Part shown: in pieces, positions 1 to 7,303 of the stretch
Position numbering within the stretch: the stretch's first letter is position 1
Layout: each line of letters starts with the position of its first letter
DNA from: Pseudomonas fluorescens
Lineage (GTDB): Bacteria > Pseudomonadota > Gammaproteobacteria > Pseudomonadales > Pseudomonadaceae
Assembly: GCF_004683905.1 (NCBI RefSeq)
Contig: NZ_CP038438.1
Location: forward strand, 5,518,001-5,582,000
Length of the DNA: 64,000 nucleotides
Reading direction: 5' to 3'
Position numbers and translations under genes: made by a program
Notes under the pieces: model-generated
Database searches by the model: none
What the model saw: the letters and a program-made list of their open reading frames with translations, nothing else
What the model was told of the DNA's origin: nothing

Positions 1-2
1 AG

Positions 3-470
3 CTTTGTCCGATTAGTGACGTCAGAATCAATCACCGCGACTATGAAGAAATGGTGCTCAGATTTTACGCATACCTTCATAGATACAAGGATTTCAACAA
101 ACGTGTGGACGAGTTCTTGGATGGGTACCTCGACCATATGAACACCAACGGCTTCAACCGAGATGATTTGATAGCAACCTTCGAAAGCATGCTGGACTTC
201 GTTCAGCGATTCTTCCCACACGGATTCAAGAAAGCACCAAATAACTCGTCTGTGCCTCGAATTCGCTTCGAATCAATCTCGGTTGGCGTCGCTCTAGCTC
301 AGCAAGAAGCCCCAGGACTGGCTCCTGCATCTATGGCGTGGCTTGCGAGCGATGAGTTCAAAATACTGACTCGTTCTGACGCGAGCAATTCAAGACCTAA
401 AGTGCTAAACCGTATCCACTTTGTAAGGGATAACTTGCTGGGACGAGAGGTCGAGTATGACCAACAGTGA
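3..470 (+). CDS. DUF262-type protein, C-terminal part (5' end outside window)
   Basis: The reading frame is open to the window edge, so only the last 155 residues are visible; the first in-window ATG (51) lies inside the protein. The stretch starting ICPxx-like 'RINHRDYEEMVLRFYAY' followed by helical sequence, and the tail 'SDASNSRPKVLNRIHFVRD', resemble the C-terminal helical part of short DUF262 (ParB/Srx-fold) proteins, a family that includes nucleases such as GmrS/D. No DUF1524/HNH domain is present at the C-terminus. It overlaps the next gene, a HEPN protein, by 14 bp, so the two are translationally coupled; DUF262-HEPN pairs are known from defence loci. Low GC compared with the rest of the window supports acquisition by transfer. 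Nuclease activity cannot be judged because the N-terminal catalytic half is missing from the window. Confidence 0.75.
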   Translation, partial: LCPISDVRINHRDYEEMVLRFYAYLHRYKDFNKRVDEFLDGYLDHMNTNGFNRDDLIATFESMLDFVQRFFPHGFKKAPNNSSVPRIRFESISVGVALAQQEAPGLAPASMAWLASDEFKILTRSDASNSRPKVLNRIHFVRDNLLGREVEYDQQ

Positions 471-1194
471 AGTATTAGTGGTTGAGCTGTATGACCTTTT
501 TCGACAACGGTGCGCGGAAGTCAGTAGATATATAGACTTTATAGAGGCCATCGCAAACAACAGATCCGTCGCCTTAGCCGGCGAGGTAAATGGGGTACTG
601 GCTCCAATAGAGGGGGCTGAACTTTCTCGCGAGCTGACTAAAACTCTACGAGCAAACACGTACCTACTACTCTACAACTTGGTCGAAGCGACCATGACTA
701 ATGCCATAGATGCAATACACAAAACTGTAGATGGTGACAATCTTGGCTTCGACCAGCTAAGTAGTAATCTACAAAACATAGCTTTAAGCCACTTCAAGCG
801 TGCTATCAAGGACAATCATAGCTCTGCCCTTGATGGGAGAACTCACCCCATCGAAATTGCCATAACGCGTCTGGGCTACGATAGAGAAAAGATATTTTCT
901 GGAAATGTCGACTGTGCAGAAATCAGGACAACAGCTAAGAAATATGGTTTTCAAACTGCAGACCCAAACTTGAACGGGCGCCAAACACTGCGCCAATTAA
1001 AAGACGTGAGAGATAAGAGAAATGCATTGGCGCATGGCAGACTATCCTTCGAACAATGCGGCCAAGACACATCACCAGAATATCTTTCGAAGGTTCATTA
1101 TCAAACCACGGTTTATCTCAGATCGGTACTATGGTCAGTTTCGTTCTATCTGAGAGAGAAGAAATATGCGGCACCACCTGCACTACAGGCTTGA
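457..1194 (+). CDS. HEPN-like nuclease (MAE_28990/MAE_18760 type)
   Basis: A 245-residue all-helical protein whose key visible feature is R188-N-A-L-A-H193, the R-x4-H signature of HEPN ribonucleases, set in a basic helix ('KDVRDKRNALAHG'). The overall layout (helices 5-110, a variable middle, HEPN motif near 190, C-terminal helices) fits the MAE_28990/MAE_18760 HEPN family, usually found beside a DUF262 protein, as here. HEPN proteins typically cleave RNA as toxins or abortive-infection effectors; that activity is inferred from the family. It overlaps the upstream DUF262 gene by 14 bp and its stop is 12 bp before the likely start of the Vsr gene, so the three probably form one transcript. 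GC content is well below that of the core genes to the right. Confidence 0.75.
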   Translation: MTNSEVLVVELYDLFRQRCAEVSRYIDFIEAIANNRSVALAGEVNGVLAPIEGAELSRELTKTLRANTYLLLYNLVEATMTNAIDAIHKTVDGDNLGFDQLSSNLQNIALSHFKRAIKDNHSSALDGRTHPIEIAITRLGYDREKIFSGNVDCAEIRTTAKKYGFQTADPNLNGRQTLRQLKDVRDKRNALAHGRLSFEQCGQDTSPEYLSKVHYQTTVYLRSVLWSVSFYLREKKYAAPPALQA

Positions 1195-1209
1195 GAGGAA
1201 GTAACACTG
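1195..1209 (+). promoter_or_regulatory. Ribosome binding site pointing to a CTG start for vsr
   Basis: GAGGAA at 1195..1200 directly follows the HEPN stop and is spaced 6 nt from an in-frame CTG (1207..1209). The next ATG (1246) has no comparable Shine-Dalgarno sequence and would remove part of the conserved Vsr N-terminus. Confidence 0.5.
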
Positions 1210-1659
1210 AAAGAAATTAACCATCAATGCATACGCTCGAAAATCATGAAATCAGTCGGGCGGATGCATACTCGGCCTGAAATGAAGGTTAGACAGCTAC
1301 TTCATAGGATGGGGCTTCGCTTTAGGCTGCACCAAAAAACGCTCCCTGGAAGCCCAGATATAGTCCTGCCAAAGCACAAGACCGCAATTTTTGTGCATGG
1401 CTGTTTCTGGCATCGCCACCCTAGTTGCAGGTACGCAACAACACCGAAAACGCGACAGGACTACTGGCTACCCAAATTCGATGCCAACGTAGAAAGAGAT
1501 GCTAGAAAAGCCGCCCAGCTTGAAGCGCTGGGCTGGCGAGTTCTGATGGTGTGGGAATGTGAAACGAAGGACCAATGCACTCTTGAAGAAAGACTTAGGG
1601 GAGAATTTTCGCTACTTTCTCCCTTGAGTCCAGTTCCTCAAGATGGCGCTGAATACTGA
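1207..1659 (+). CDS. vsr: Very short patch repair (Vsr) endonuclease
   Basis: Vsr nicks beside T:G mismatches that arise when 5-methylcytosine deaminates, and so accompanies cytosine methyltransferases. The protein has the PD-(D/E)xK-like Vsr core: 'PGSPDIVLPKHK', then 'VHGCFWHRH' and 'WRVLMVWECE'. Start choice: the first ATG is 1246, but family members begin before the conserved 'RSxIMxxV...TRPEM' block, which here reads 'IRSKIMKSVGRMHTRPEM' and begins upstream of that ATG. In frame, a CTG at 1207 lies 6 nt after a strong GAGGAA (1195..1200), giving 150 residues; I therefore extend to 1207, with ATG 1246 (137 residues) as the alternative. The gene converges on the methyltransferase gene and overlaps its 3' end by 65 bp. 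Confidence 0.85.
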   Translation: MKEINHQCIRSKIMKSVGRMHTRPEMKVRQLLHRMGLRFRLHQKTLPGSPDIVLPKHKTAIFVHGCFWHRHPSCRYATTPKTRQDYWLPKFDANVERDARKAAQLEALGWRVLMVWECETKDQCTLEERLRGEFSLLSPLSPVPQDGAEY

Positions 1660-2665
1660 GACCAATAACCTCCCCGAGCCTAACAGGAACGGCGTTTCCA
1701 ATCATACGCCCCACCGCCTTGAAGGTAATTTTCTCAGGCGGCATAAACTGATAAGTCTCAGGAAAGGATTGCAGGGTGGCGGCCTCCCGAAGCGAGATTG
1801 CGCGATGCTGTTCCGTGTCGTAGTGGCCGAAACGACCGTTACCAAATCCATAGCACAGAGTCGTCATGGTCGGCCCCGGCGCATCATGGCGCATCCGACC
1901 ATAAACACTCGGATAGGTCTTGCCGGACGCCTTACGATGACAATCGGCACGTAGCCACTCAGGCCAATCTTTCCATGTGCCGCCCGGCGTTGAACGCTTG
2001 ATGCGCTCAAGGTTCGTTGGGGTCAGCGTCGCTGCCCGGTGCAGCGGGTCACTAGGGTCGCATTCTCCCGCAGCAAGTTTGGGGAGATGACCAATAGCTT
2101 CTTGGGCCGTCACAGGCTTGCCAGCATGAGTCTTCGGAATCATCGCAATAGGGCCAAGCCTCGAAGCCAGCAACACATGGCGGCGGCGTTGTTGGGGAAG
2201 GCCATAATCCACGCAATGGATCGTACCCGCCCAGATATGGTAGCCCTCGTCCTGTAGTCCTTGCACGAAGTCAAGATAGACCTTGTGCTTGGTCACGTCA
2301 GGTACGTTTTCCATAGTGACCAGCTCGGGCTTGATTCCCTTGATGAGCTTTTCGAAGGAATACAGAAGCGGCCACTTGCGATCCGTGCTGGTATCTCGAC
2401 CCTGGTTGTAACTCGAAAAAGGTTGGCAAGGGGCGCAGCCTGCCAGGAGTTTGATTCGGCTAGGGCGATACCAAGAGGCAACATCCTCTACCTTGGCAAT
2501 ATCTACACTTTCCGCGACGAACTCGGCACCATTGTTCGTCTTATAGGCATATTCGCAGTTGAGATCGATGTCGTAGCCAGCGCGTACACTGATGCCGGTC
2601 TTGAGCAGACCCGCGGTCAGTCCTCCCGCACCACAAAAAAGGTCAACGGCGTCAATATCATGCAT
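1595..2665 (-). CDS. dcm: DNA cytosine-5 methyltransferase (Dcm family)
   Basis: A 356-residue C5-cytosine methyltransferase with the canonical motifs in order: I 'DLFCGAGGL' (8-16), IV 'PCQPF' with catalytic Cys80, VI 'ENV' (119-121), VIII 'QRRR' (159-162) and X 'GNAVP' near the C-terminus. It transfers a methyl group from SAM to C5 of cytosine in a specific DNA sequence; the recognition site cannot be read from sequence. Start ATG 2665 has AGGAGG 8 nt upstream. It runs opposite to vsr and their 3' ends overlap. Together with Vsr this is the modification half of a restriction-modification or epigenetic module; the HNH protein upstream on the same strand, or the DUF262-HEPN pair, are candidates for a restriction partner. 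Confidence 0.93.
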   Translation of the reverse strand: MHDIDAVDLFCGAGGLTAGLLKTGISVRAGYDIDLNCEYAYKTNNGAEFVAESVDIAKVEDVASWYRPSRIKLLAGCAPCQPFSSYNQGRDTSTDRKWPLLYSFEKLIKGIKPELVTMENVPDVTKHKVYLDFVQGLQDEGYHIWAGTIHCVDYGLPQQRRRHVLLASRLGPIAMIPKTHAGKPVTAQEAIGHLPKLAAGECDPSDPLHRAATLTPTNLERIKRSTPGGTWKDWPEWLRADCHRKASGKTYPSVYGRMRHDAPGPTMTTLCYGFGNGRFGHYDTEQHRAISLREAATLQSFPETYQFMPPEKITFKAVGRMIGNAVPVRLGEVIGLSIQRHLEELDSREKVAKILP

Positions 2666-3005
2666 GGAAATAGCCTCCTAACGGACGTCATTGTATCCGG
2701 TTCAGGGCAAAAGATCGAGGTCGAATACTGAAAATTTATACATGCTTTTTGGCAACCTCAAACACAACACTCCTCCTCCGATTCTCAAACAGATCTTTTG
2801 ATCAGGTCCCACGCCTCATTGTTGAGTTTGTACCTCTTCGCCATCGCTGGATTCTTCAGACGGAGCCGCCCCCAACAGAAACTGGGCGATTGAAGATCCA
2901 CAGTGGGTGTCAAGGAACTCGTACAGCGCCTAGGCGCTGGTGCTGCTACAGCAGCCTCCAAGCTATCACCCCGGAGAAATGCTGCAGAATACCTATTTCG
3001 GAATA
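2666..3005. other. 340-bp gap between methyltransferase and HNH genes
   Basis: Apart from the possible transposase scrap, I see no supported gene here. Short ORFs on both strands (up to 87 codons) have no recognisable family features. Base composition is like the rest of the island. Confidence 0.5.
2785..2844 (-). pseudogene. N-terminal scrap of an IS5-like transposase
   Basis: Nineteen codons starting at 2844 read 'MAKRYKLNNEAWDLIK' and then stop. This resembles the first residues of IS5-family (DUF4096) transposases, which begin M(A/P)(K/R)RY-L-D-AWxLI. Nothing recognisable follows in any frame, so it would be a decayed fragment between the HNH gene and the methyltransferase. The match is short and could be chance. 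Confidence 0.35.
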
Positions 3006-3566
3006 TCAATGATTTGCCCGTATGAGAGCCGCTAGAATACTCGGCGGCGACGTTCGCCAGACCTCATGAGCGATTCTGAGCCGGCTATACTTTCCACACT
3101 CCACGAACTCACGCATGTGCTCGCACTGTTGCAGACGCATGAAGAAAAATAGCATGTGATCGTCAATGTAGTAGAACTCGTCGTGATAAAGCCCCTGAGC
3201 GTGCGCAGACCTAATCAAGCAATCGAAATAGACGAGCGAATCTTCCAGGTTATCGCCACCTTCCGCACCCATCGGCAAGCGCATATTTGGCCGGCCATTG
3301 AATGTAGAGTGCTGCCGTTCATGACACTCGTGACAAAGCGTGATGCCGTTACCTGGCTGGAACCAGCCGAACGGGTATACCGATCTACGAAAGATGTGGT
3401 GAGCCTGAACACGATCGTCCGAGACACAAACAACGCATTGATAGCCGTCTCTAGCCTTGATGAAGCGGCTCCACAGCCTGAGGCACCAGCTATCCGACCG
3501 GCCTCGCTTCACAGCCAGTATCAATCTCATTTGTTTATCGATGAGGTCTAGTCGATCCGGTCTCAT
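3006..3566 (-). CDS. HNH endonuclease family protein
   Basis: A 186-residue protein with a zinc-type HNH core: C44-x2-C47, H56-H57, then 'GNGITLCHECHERQH' with C78-x2-C81-H82 and H86. HNH nucleases cut DNA as restriction enzymes, homing nucleases or phage terminase helpers. The C-terminal 95 residues ('DNLEDSLVYFDCLIR...') are not recognised. ATG 3566 is preceded by GGGGGAGA at a suitable distance. It is on the same strand and upstream of the cytosine methyltransferase, so it could be a cognate restriction enzyme, but the 340-bp gap with a possible transposase remnant argues against a tight operon. The role is inferred only from domain and context. Confidence 0.75.
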   Translation of the reverse strand: MRPDRLDLIDKQMRLILAVKRGRSDSWCLRLWSRFIKARDGYQCVVCVSDDRVQAHHIFRRSVYPFGWFQPGNGITLCHECHERQHSTFNGRPNMRLPMGAEGGDNLEDSLVYFDCLIRSAHAQGLYHDEFYYIDDHMLFFFMRLQQCEHMREFVECGKYSRLRIAHEVWRTSPPSILAALIRANH

Positions 3567-3858
3567 GACATCTCCCCCTGCTCACTGACTGACAGGGGCA
3601 TTCTGCCACTGCAAGATCGCCCTCATCCATAAACCATGAAGTAGGCTGACGCTGCCCCATCTACATGAGCCTATTTCAGATCAAGCCAATGATTTTCCGG
3701 GAATTCTCGCTATAAAATCAGTACGTATGAGGTACAGTGCTCAGCTTAAGTCAGCTTCTCCAAATTACGCTCAACACCAGTAACGACGGGGCCTTCAGCT
3801 ATGCCAACCTTCGTTCACCTACGAACGATTTCTCTAGACATACCAGCTCGCCCAGCAA
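3567..3858. other. Island end without genes
   Basis: About 290 bp of AT-richer DNA between the HNH start codon and the tRNA fragment. I see no ORF or clear promoter; it probably includes the control region of the HNH gene and the terminal sequence of the integrated element. Confidence 0.5.
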
Positions 3859-3903
3859 CTCATAATCCTTTGGTCCACGGTTCAAGTCCGTGTGGGCCCA
3901 CCA
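3859..3903 (+). tRNA. 3' fragment of a tRNA gene (CAT anticodon), probable att repeat
   Basis: The sequence contains the 3' half of a tRNA: anticodon loop CTCATAA, a T-stem CACGG/CCGTG closed on loop TTCAAGT, acceptor strand TGGGCCC, discriminator A and encoded CCA. The 5' half is absent: neither a GGGCCCA acceptor strand nor a D-arm lies upstream, and the upstream bases cannot pair with the anticodon stem. The CATAATC context suits tRNA-Ile2 (lysidine-modified CAU) or a tRNA-Met. A non-functional 3' tRNA piece at the edge of a low-GC defence cluster is the expected far attachment repeat of an element integrated by a tRNA-targeting recombinase; the intact tRNA and integrase would lie left of the window. 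Confidence 0.8.
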
Positions 3904-3910
3904 AACATAC

Positions 3911-3945
3911 AAAGGCTTATGCTTGATGGCATAGGCCTTTTTTGT
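3911..3945 (+). terminator. Rho-independent terminator of the tRNA gene
   Basis: A 12-bp stem AAAGGCTTATGC / GCATAGGCCTTT (one mismatch) with a 6-nt loop, followed by a T-rich run. It follows the tRNA CCA by 7 bp and is presumably the original terminator of the disrupted tRNA gene, left on the host side. Confidence 0.85.
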
Positions 3946-4041
3946 TTTTGTGTCTCGTCAGCCACTCAGTCGACCCCATCCACCTGGATGTGAGTGGTGC
4001 CTGCGGGTCATACGTAAAATCAAATCGCAACGGAGCATGCA

Positions 4042-4782
4042 ATGAGCGTAATGGAAAAGGAACTTCCAGAAATACACATCGACGATACCATCAAAGTTCT
4101 TGAACACTTGAGTACATGCAGACCCCTGAAGGCATCTGCACGGCTTAGCAGACTCGAAGTGAATGCGGAGAAATTTGCCAATTGGTGTCTCATTCTCGGC
4201 GGTGCCGGGATGGCCGTCGCGGCCTGCATGGCCTACTGGCATACGTCGCAGACTCCGTTGCCGGAAGAGGCCAAATATCTGGCTCTCTATCTTGTGTTCT
4301 TCTCGACAATATCTACTTTGCTGTCACTGCTTACACCCATGGCGGCACTGGTCTACGCGCTTTTCCGATGGGAGACCATCACCTTGAAAAGCATGATTGC
4401 CGATGTCAGACACGAGAATGCGTTGGTAGATTCACTTGAACCTCATTCGGAAGTGGCACTTCTAGATGCAAAGTATTGGCTCGAACTCAGAATCAATCGA
4501 GCAGAAGCGCGTGTCGCCCTGTTTTTTGGAGAAAAAGCTGCAGCCCTTGCTCTGCTGGGAACGGCCTACGTCTGCGCGGAAAAATTCGGCGGTTTCCCCT
4601 GGATCAGTAAGACCTTGTTGGCCGGACCTGTGAGCGGAAACTGGGGTGATAGCGCCTTATTGATGATCATTGCCTTGGTACTCGGTCTTTCAATAGGAGC
4701 GGTATTGCTCAAACGCGTAAATCTCCGATACCGCTTCCAGATCGAACTTATCGATCAAGCCTTACGCAGAATGGCCAGATAA
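4042..4782 (+). CDS. Hypothetical multi-pass membrane protein
   Basis: A 246-residue protein that I do not recognise. It has a cytoplasmic-looking N-terminus of about 50 residues, then hydrophobic stretches near 52-70, 82-115 (long enough for two helices), 163-188 and 205-230, separated by a charged middle part rich in Arg and Glu ('WLELRINRAEARVALFFGEK'). This suggests about four or five transmembrane helices. ATG 4042 is preceded by a weak GGAG. It is a single-gene unit: a terminator follows directly. It sits just right of the tRNA fragment and has lower GC than the Lrp gene beyond, so it may also have been acquired. Confidence 0.7.
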   Translation: MSVMEKELPEIHIDDTIKVLEHLSTCRPLKASARLSRLEVNAEKFANWCLILGGAGMAVAACMAYWHTSQTPLPEEAKYLALYLVFFSTISTLLSLLTPMAALVYALFRWETITLKSMIADVRHENALVDSLEPHSEVALLDAKYWLELRINRAEARVALFFGEKAAALALLGTAYVCAEKFGGFPWISKTLLAGPVSGNWGDSALLMIIALVLGLSIGAVLLKRVNLRYRFQIELIDQALRRMAR

Positions 4783-4800
4783 CGGTCAATCCAACGCATA

Positions 4801-4827
4801 AAAATCCGCGCAATTACGCGGATTTTT
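4801..4827 (+). terminator. Rho-independent terminator
   Basis: Perfect 10-bp stem AAAATCCGCG / CGCGGATTTT with a 6-nt loop and trailing T run, 18 bp after the stop of the membrane protein gene. The flanking A run makes it potentially bidirectional. Confidence 0.9.
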
Positions 4828-4927
4828 CTGTCCACTCTTCGCGCCCCGTTGGCCAATCATTCGATTACCGCCCACAAGCGTCTCGTCGGTTGAGCCTGTA
4901 ACATGCTCGCTCCAAGATCCGCGCCCT

Positions 4928-5401
4928 ATGGAGCCTTCCTTGCCCGACATCCGCCCGCCCGTGCTCGATGAAATCGACCGGCAGCTAATCGCCGCCCTGC
5001 AAATCAACGCTCGCGAGAGCGTGGCCATGCTTGCCCGCCAATTGGGCATTGCGCGCACCACAGTGACGTCGCGACTGGCGCGTCTGGAAAAGGCCAAGGT
5101 GATCACCGGTTATGGCGTACGTTTGGGGCAGCGCGTGGTCGATGGCGGGTTGCAGGCGTATGTCGGGATCAAGGTGCAGCCGCGTTCCGGCAAAGAGGTA
5201 TTGCGCCGGTTGAGCGCGATGGCGCAGGTGCAGCAGTTGTGCGCGGTGAGTGGCGAATTTGATTATGTGGCGTGGTTGCGCACCGACTCGCCGGAGCAAC
5301 TGGATCAGTTGCTGGATCAGATTGGCGGGGTGGATGGGGTTGAGAAGACCACGACTTCGATCATTTTGAGCAGCAAGATTGATCGGGGGCAGCCGGTTTG
5401 A
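4928..5401 (+). CDS. Lrp/AsnC family transcriptional regulator
   Basis: A 157-residue feast/famine regulator: an N-terminal winged helix-turn-helix (about 13-62, 'ARESVAMLARQLGIARTTV') and a C-terminal RAM ligand-binding/oligomerisation domain (about 75-150, 'QAYVGIKVQPRSG'). Such proteins bind DNA as octamers and sense amino acids. It lies directly upstream of and parallel to davBA, separated by 207 bp, so control of lysine catabolism is the natural inference; the effector is unknown. ATG 4928 is the only sensible start. Confidence 0.9.
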   Translation: MEPSLPDIRPPVLDEIDRQLIAALQINARESVAMLARQLGIARTTVTSRLARLEKAKVITGYGVRLGQRVVDGGLQAYVGIKVQPRSGKEVLRRLSAMAQVQQLCAVSGEFDYVAWLRTDSPEQLDQLLDQIGGVDGVEKTTTSIILSSKIDRGQPV

Positions 5402-5423
5402 GCGCTGGTGAGCTTGATGGCCT

Positions 5424-5448
5424 CATCGCGAGCAGGCTCACTCCTACA
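5424..5448. repeat. Single REP sequence, family B
   Basis: A solitary copy of the palindrome GCGAGCAGGCTCACTCC with CTACA tail, without an inverted partner. It lies in the gap between the Lrp regulator and davB. Confidence 0.8.
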
Positions 5449-5608
5449 TTTGGTCGGAATGCAGTCATTAATCGTCATATTGATCAATTAACTGGCAAAA
5501 CGACGACACTTTGCGTCTTATTAACGTGTTCTACGCTCCCTAGAATGGCTGGCATCTTTTCCTATACTCAGACGCGCATCCTGCGTCGGGTCGCCAGCAA
5601 GGTCAGCC

Positions 5609-7291
5609 ATGAACAAGAACAATCGCCATCCTGCAGACGGTAAGAAACCCGTCACCATTTTCGGCCCGGACTTTCCGTTCGCCTTCGACGACTGGATCGA
5701 ACACCCGGCCGGTCTCGGCAGCATTCCTGAACACCATCACGGCGCTGAAGTGGCGATTGTCGGCGCCGGTATCGCGGGTCTGGTGGCCGCCTACGAACTG
5801 ATGAAGCTCGGCTTGAAACCGGTGGTGTACGAGGCCTCGAAACTGGGTGGCCGCCTGCGTTCGCAAGCGTTCAACGGCACCGACGGCATCGTCGCGGAAC
5901 TGGGTGGCATGCGTTTCCCGGTGTCCTCAACTGCGTTTTATCACTACGTCGACAAGCTCGGTCTCGAGACCAAACCTTTCCCGAACCCGCTGACACCGGC
6001 CTCCGGCAGCACAGTGATCGATCTCGAAGGCAAAACCCATTACGCACAAAGCCTGAAGGATCTTCCTGCACTGTTCCAGGAAGTGGCTGACGCCTGGGCG
6101 GATGCACTGGAGGCTGGCTCGCAGTTCGCTGATATCCAGCAAGCGATCCGTGAGCGCGACGTACCACGCCTCAAAGAACTGTGGAATAAACTCGTTCCGC
6201 TGTGGGACGACCGCACGTTCTACGACTTCGTGGCCACTTCCAAAGCCTTCGCCAAACTGTCATTCCATCACCGCGAAGTGTTCGGTCAGGTCGGCTTCGG
6301 TACCGGCGGCTGGGACTCGGACTTCCCCAATTCGATGCTGGAAATCTTCCGCGTGGTGATGACCAACTGCGACGATCACCAGCATCTGGTGGTTGGCGGT
6401 GTGGAACAAGTGCCGCAAGGCATCTGGCGGCATGTGCCGGAGCGCTGCGTGCACTGGCCGGAAGGCACCAGCCTGAAATCCCTGCACCGTGGCGCGCCAC
6501 GTTCCGGCGTGAAGAAAATCGCTCACGCCCCGGATGGCCGCTTTGCCGTCACCGACAACAACGGCGACACCCGCGAATACGCTGCCGTGCTGACCACCTG
6601 TCAGAGCTGGCTGCTGACCACCCAGATCGAATGCGACGAAACCCTGTTCTCGCAGAAGATGTGGATGGCGCTGGACCGCACGCGCTACATGCAATCGTCG
6701 AAGACCTTCGTGATGGTCGACCGGCCATTCTGGAAGGACAAGGATCCAGAAACCGGCCGCGACCTGATGAGCATGACCCTCACCGATCGCCTGACCCGCG
6801 GCACCTATCTGTTCGACAACGGTGACGACAAGCCGGGGGTGATCTGCCTGTCCTACTCGTGGATGAGCGACGCGCTGAAGATGCTGCCGCACCCGGTGGA
6901 AAAACGCGTAGAGCTGGCGTTGAACGCGCTGAAGAAGATCTACCCGAAAGTCGATATCGCCGCGCGGATCATCGGCGATCCGATCACCGTGTCGTGGGAA
7001 GCCGACCCGTACTTCCTCGGCGCATTCAAAGGCGCCCTGCCCGGCCACTATCGCTACAACCAGCGCATGTACGCGCACTTCATGCAGGACGACATGCCGG
7101 CGGAGCAGCGGGGGATTTTCATCGCCGGTGACGACGTGTCGTGGACCCCGGCGTGGGTCGAAGGCGCGGTGCAAACTTCACTCAACGCGGTGTGGGGCAT
7201 CATGAAACACTTCGGCGGTTCGACACATAAAGAGAACCCGGGCCCGGGTGATGTGTTCAAAGACATCGGCCCTATCGCCCTGCCCGAGTAA
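5609..7291 (+). CDS. davB: L-lysine 2-monooxygenase (flavin monooxygenase)
   Basis: This flavoenzyme oxidatively decarboxylates L-lysine to 5-aminopentanamide, the first step of the aminovalerate route of lysine degradation. The 560-residue protein has the dinucleotide-binding motif 'VGAGIAG' (51-57), E75 of the Rossmann fold and 'GGRLRS' (80-85), an amine-oxidase domain through the body, and the C-terminal FAD motif around 'GIFIAGDDVSWTPAWVEGA'. Length and sequence match P. putida DavB closely as remembered; the wider family includes tryptophan 2-monooxygenase, but the next gene is davA, which fixes the assignment. davA starts 12 bp after its stop, so they are one operon. The Lrp-type gene upstream is the probable regulator. 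Confidence 0.93.
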   Translation: MNKNNRHPADGKKPVTIFGPDFPFAFDDWIEHPAGLGSIPEHHHGAEVAIVGAGIAGLVAAYELMKLGLKPVVYEASKLGGRLRSQAFNGTDGIVAELGGMRFPVSSTAFYHYVDKLGLETKPFPNPLTPASGSTVIDLEGKTHYAQSLKDLPALFQEVADAWADALEAGSQFADIQQAIRERDVPRLKELWNKLVPLWDDRTFYDFVATSKAFAKLSFHHREVFGQVGFGTGGWDSDFPNSMLEIFRVVMTNCDDHQHLVVGGVEQVPQGIWRHVPERCVHWPEGTSLKSLHRGAPRSGVKKIAHAPDGRFAVTDNNGDTREYAAVLTTCQSWLLTTQIECDETLFSQKMWMALDRTRYMQSSKTFVMVDRPFWKDKDPETGRDLMSMTLTDRLTRGTYLFDNGDDKPGVICLSYSWMSDALKMLPHPVEKRVELALNALKKIYPKVDIAARIIGDPITVSWEADPYFLGAFKGALPGHYRYNQRMYAHFMQDDMPAEQRGIFIAGDDVSWTPAWVEGAVQTSLNAVWGIMKHFGGSTHKENPGPGDVFKDIGPIALPE

Positions 7292-7303
7292 GAGGAATCC
7301 CCG

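Noticed and set aside
5465..5608. Anr/Fnr-type box (TTGATCAATT) upstream of davB
   Set aside because: The palindrome lacks the 4-nt spacer of the TTGAT-N4-ATCAA consensus.
6260..7174. Long minus-strand ORFs opposite davB, pqqF, soxA, glcB and others (for example 60344..63502 on the plus strand)
   Set aside because: These are high-GC shadow frames of well-recognised genes on the other strand; they show no family motifs.
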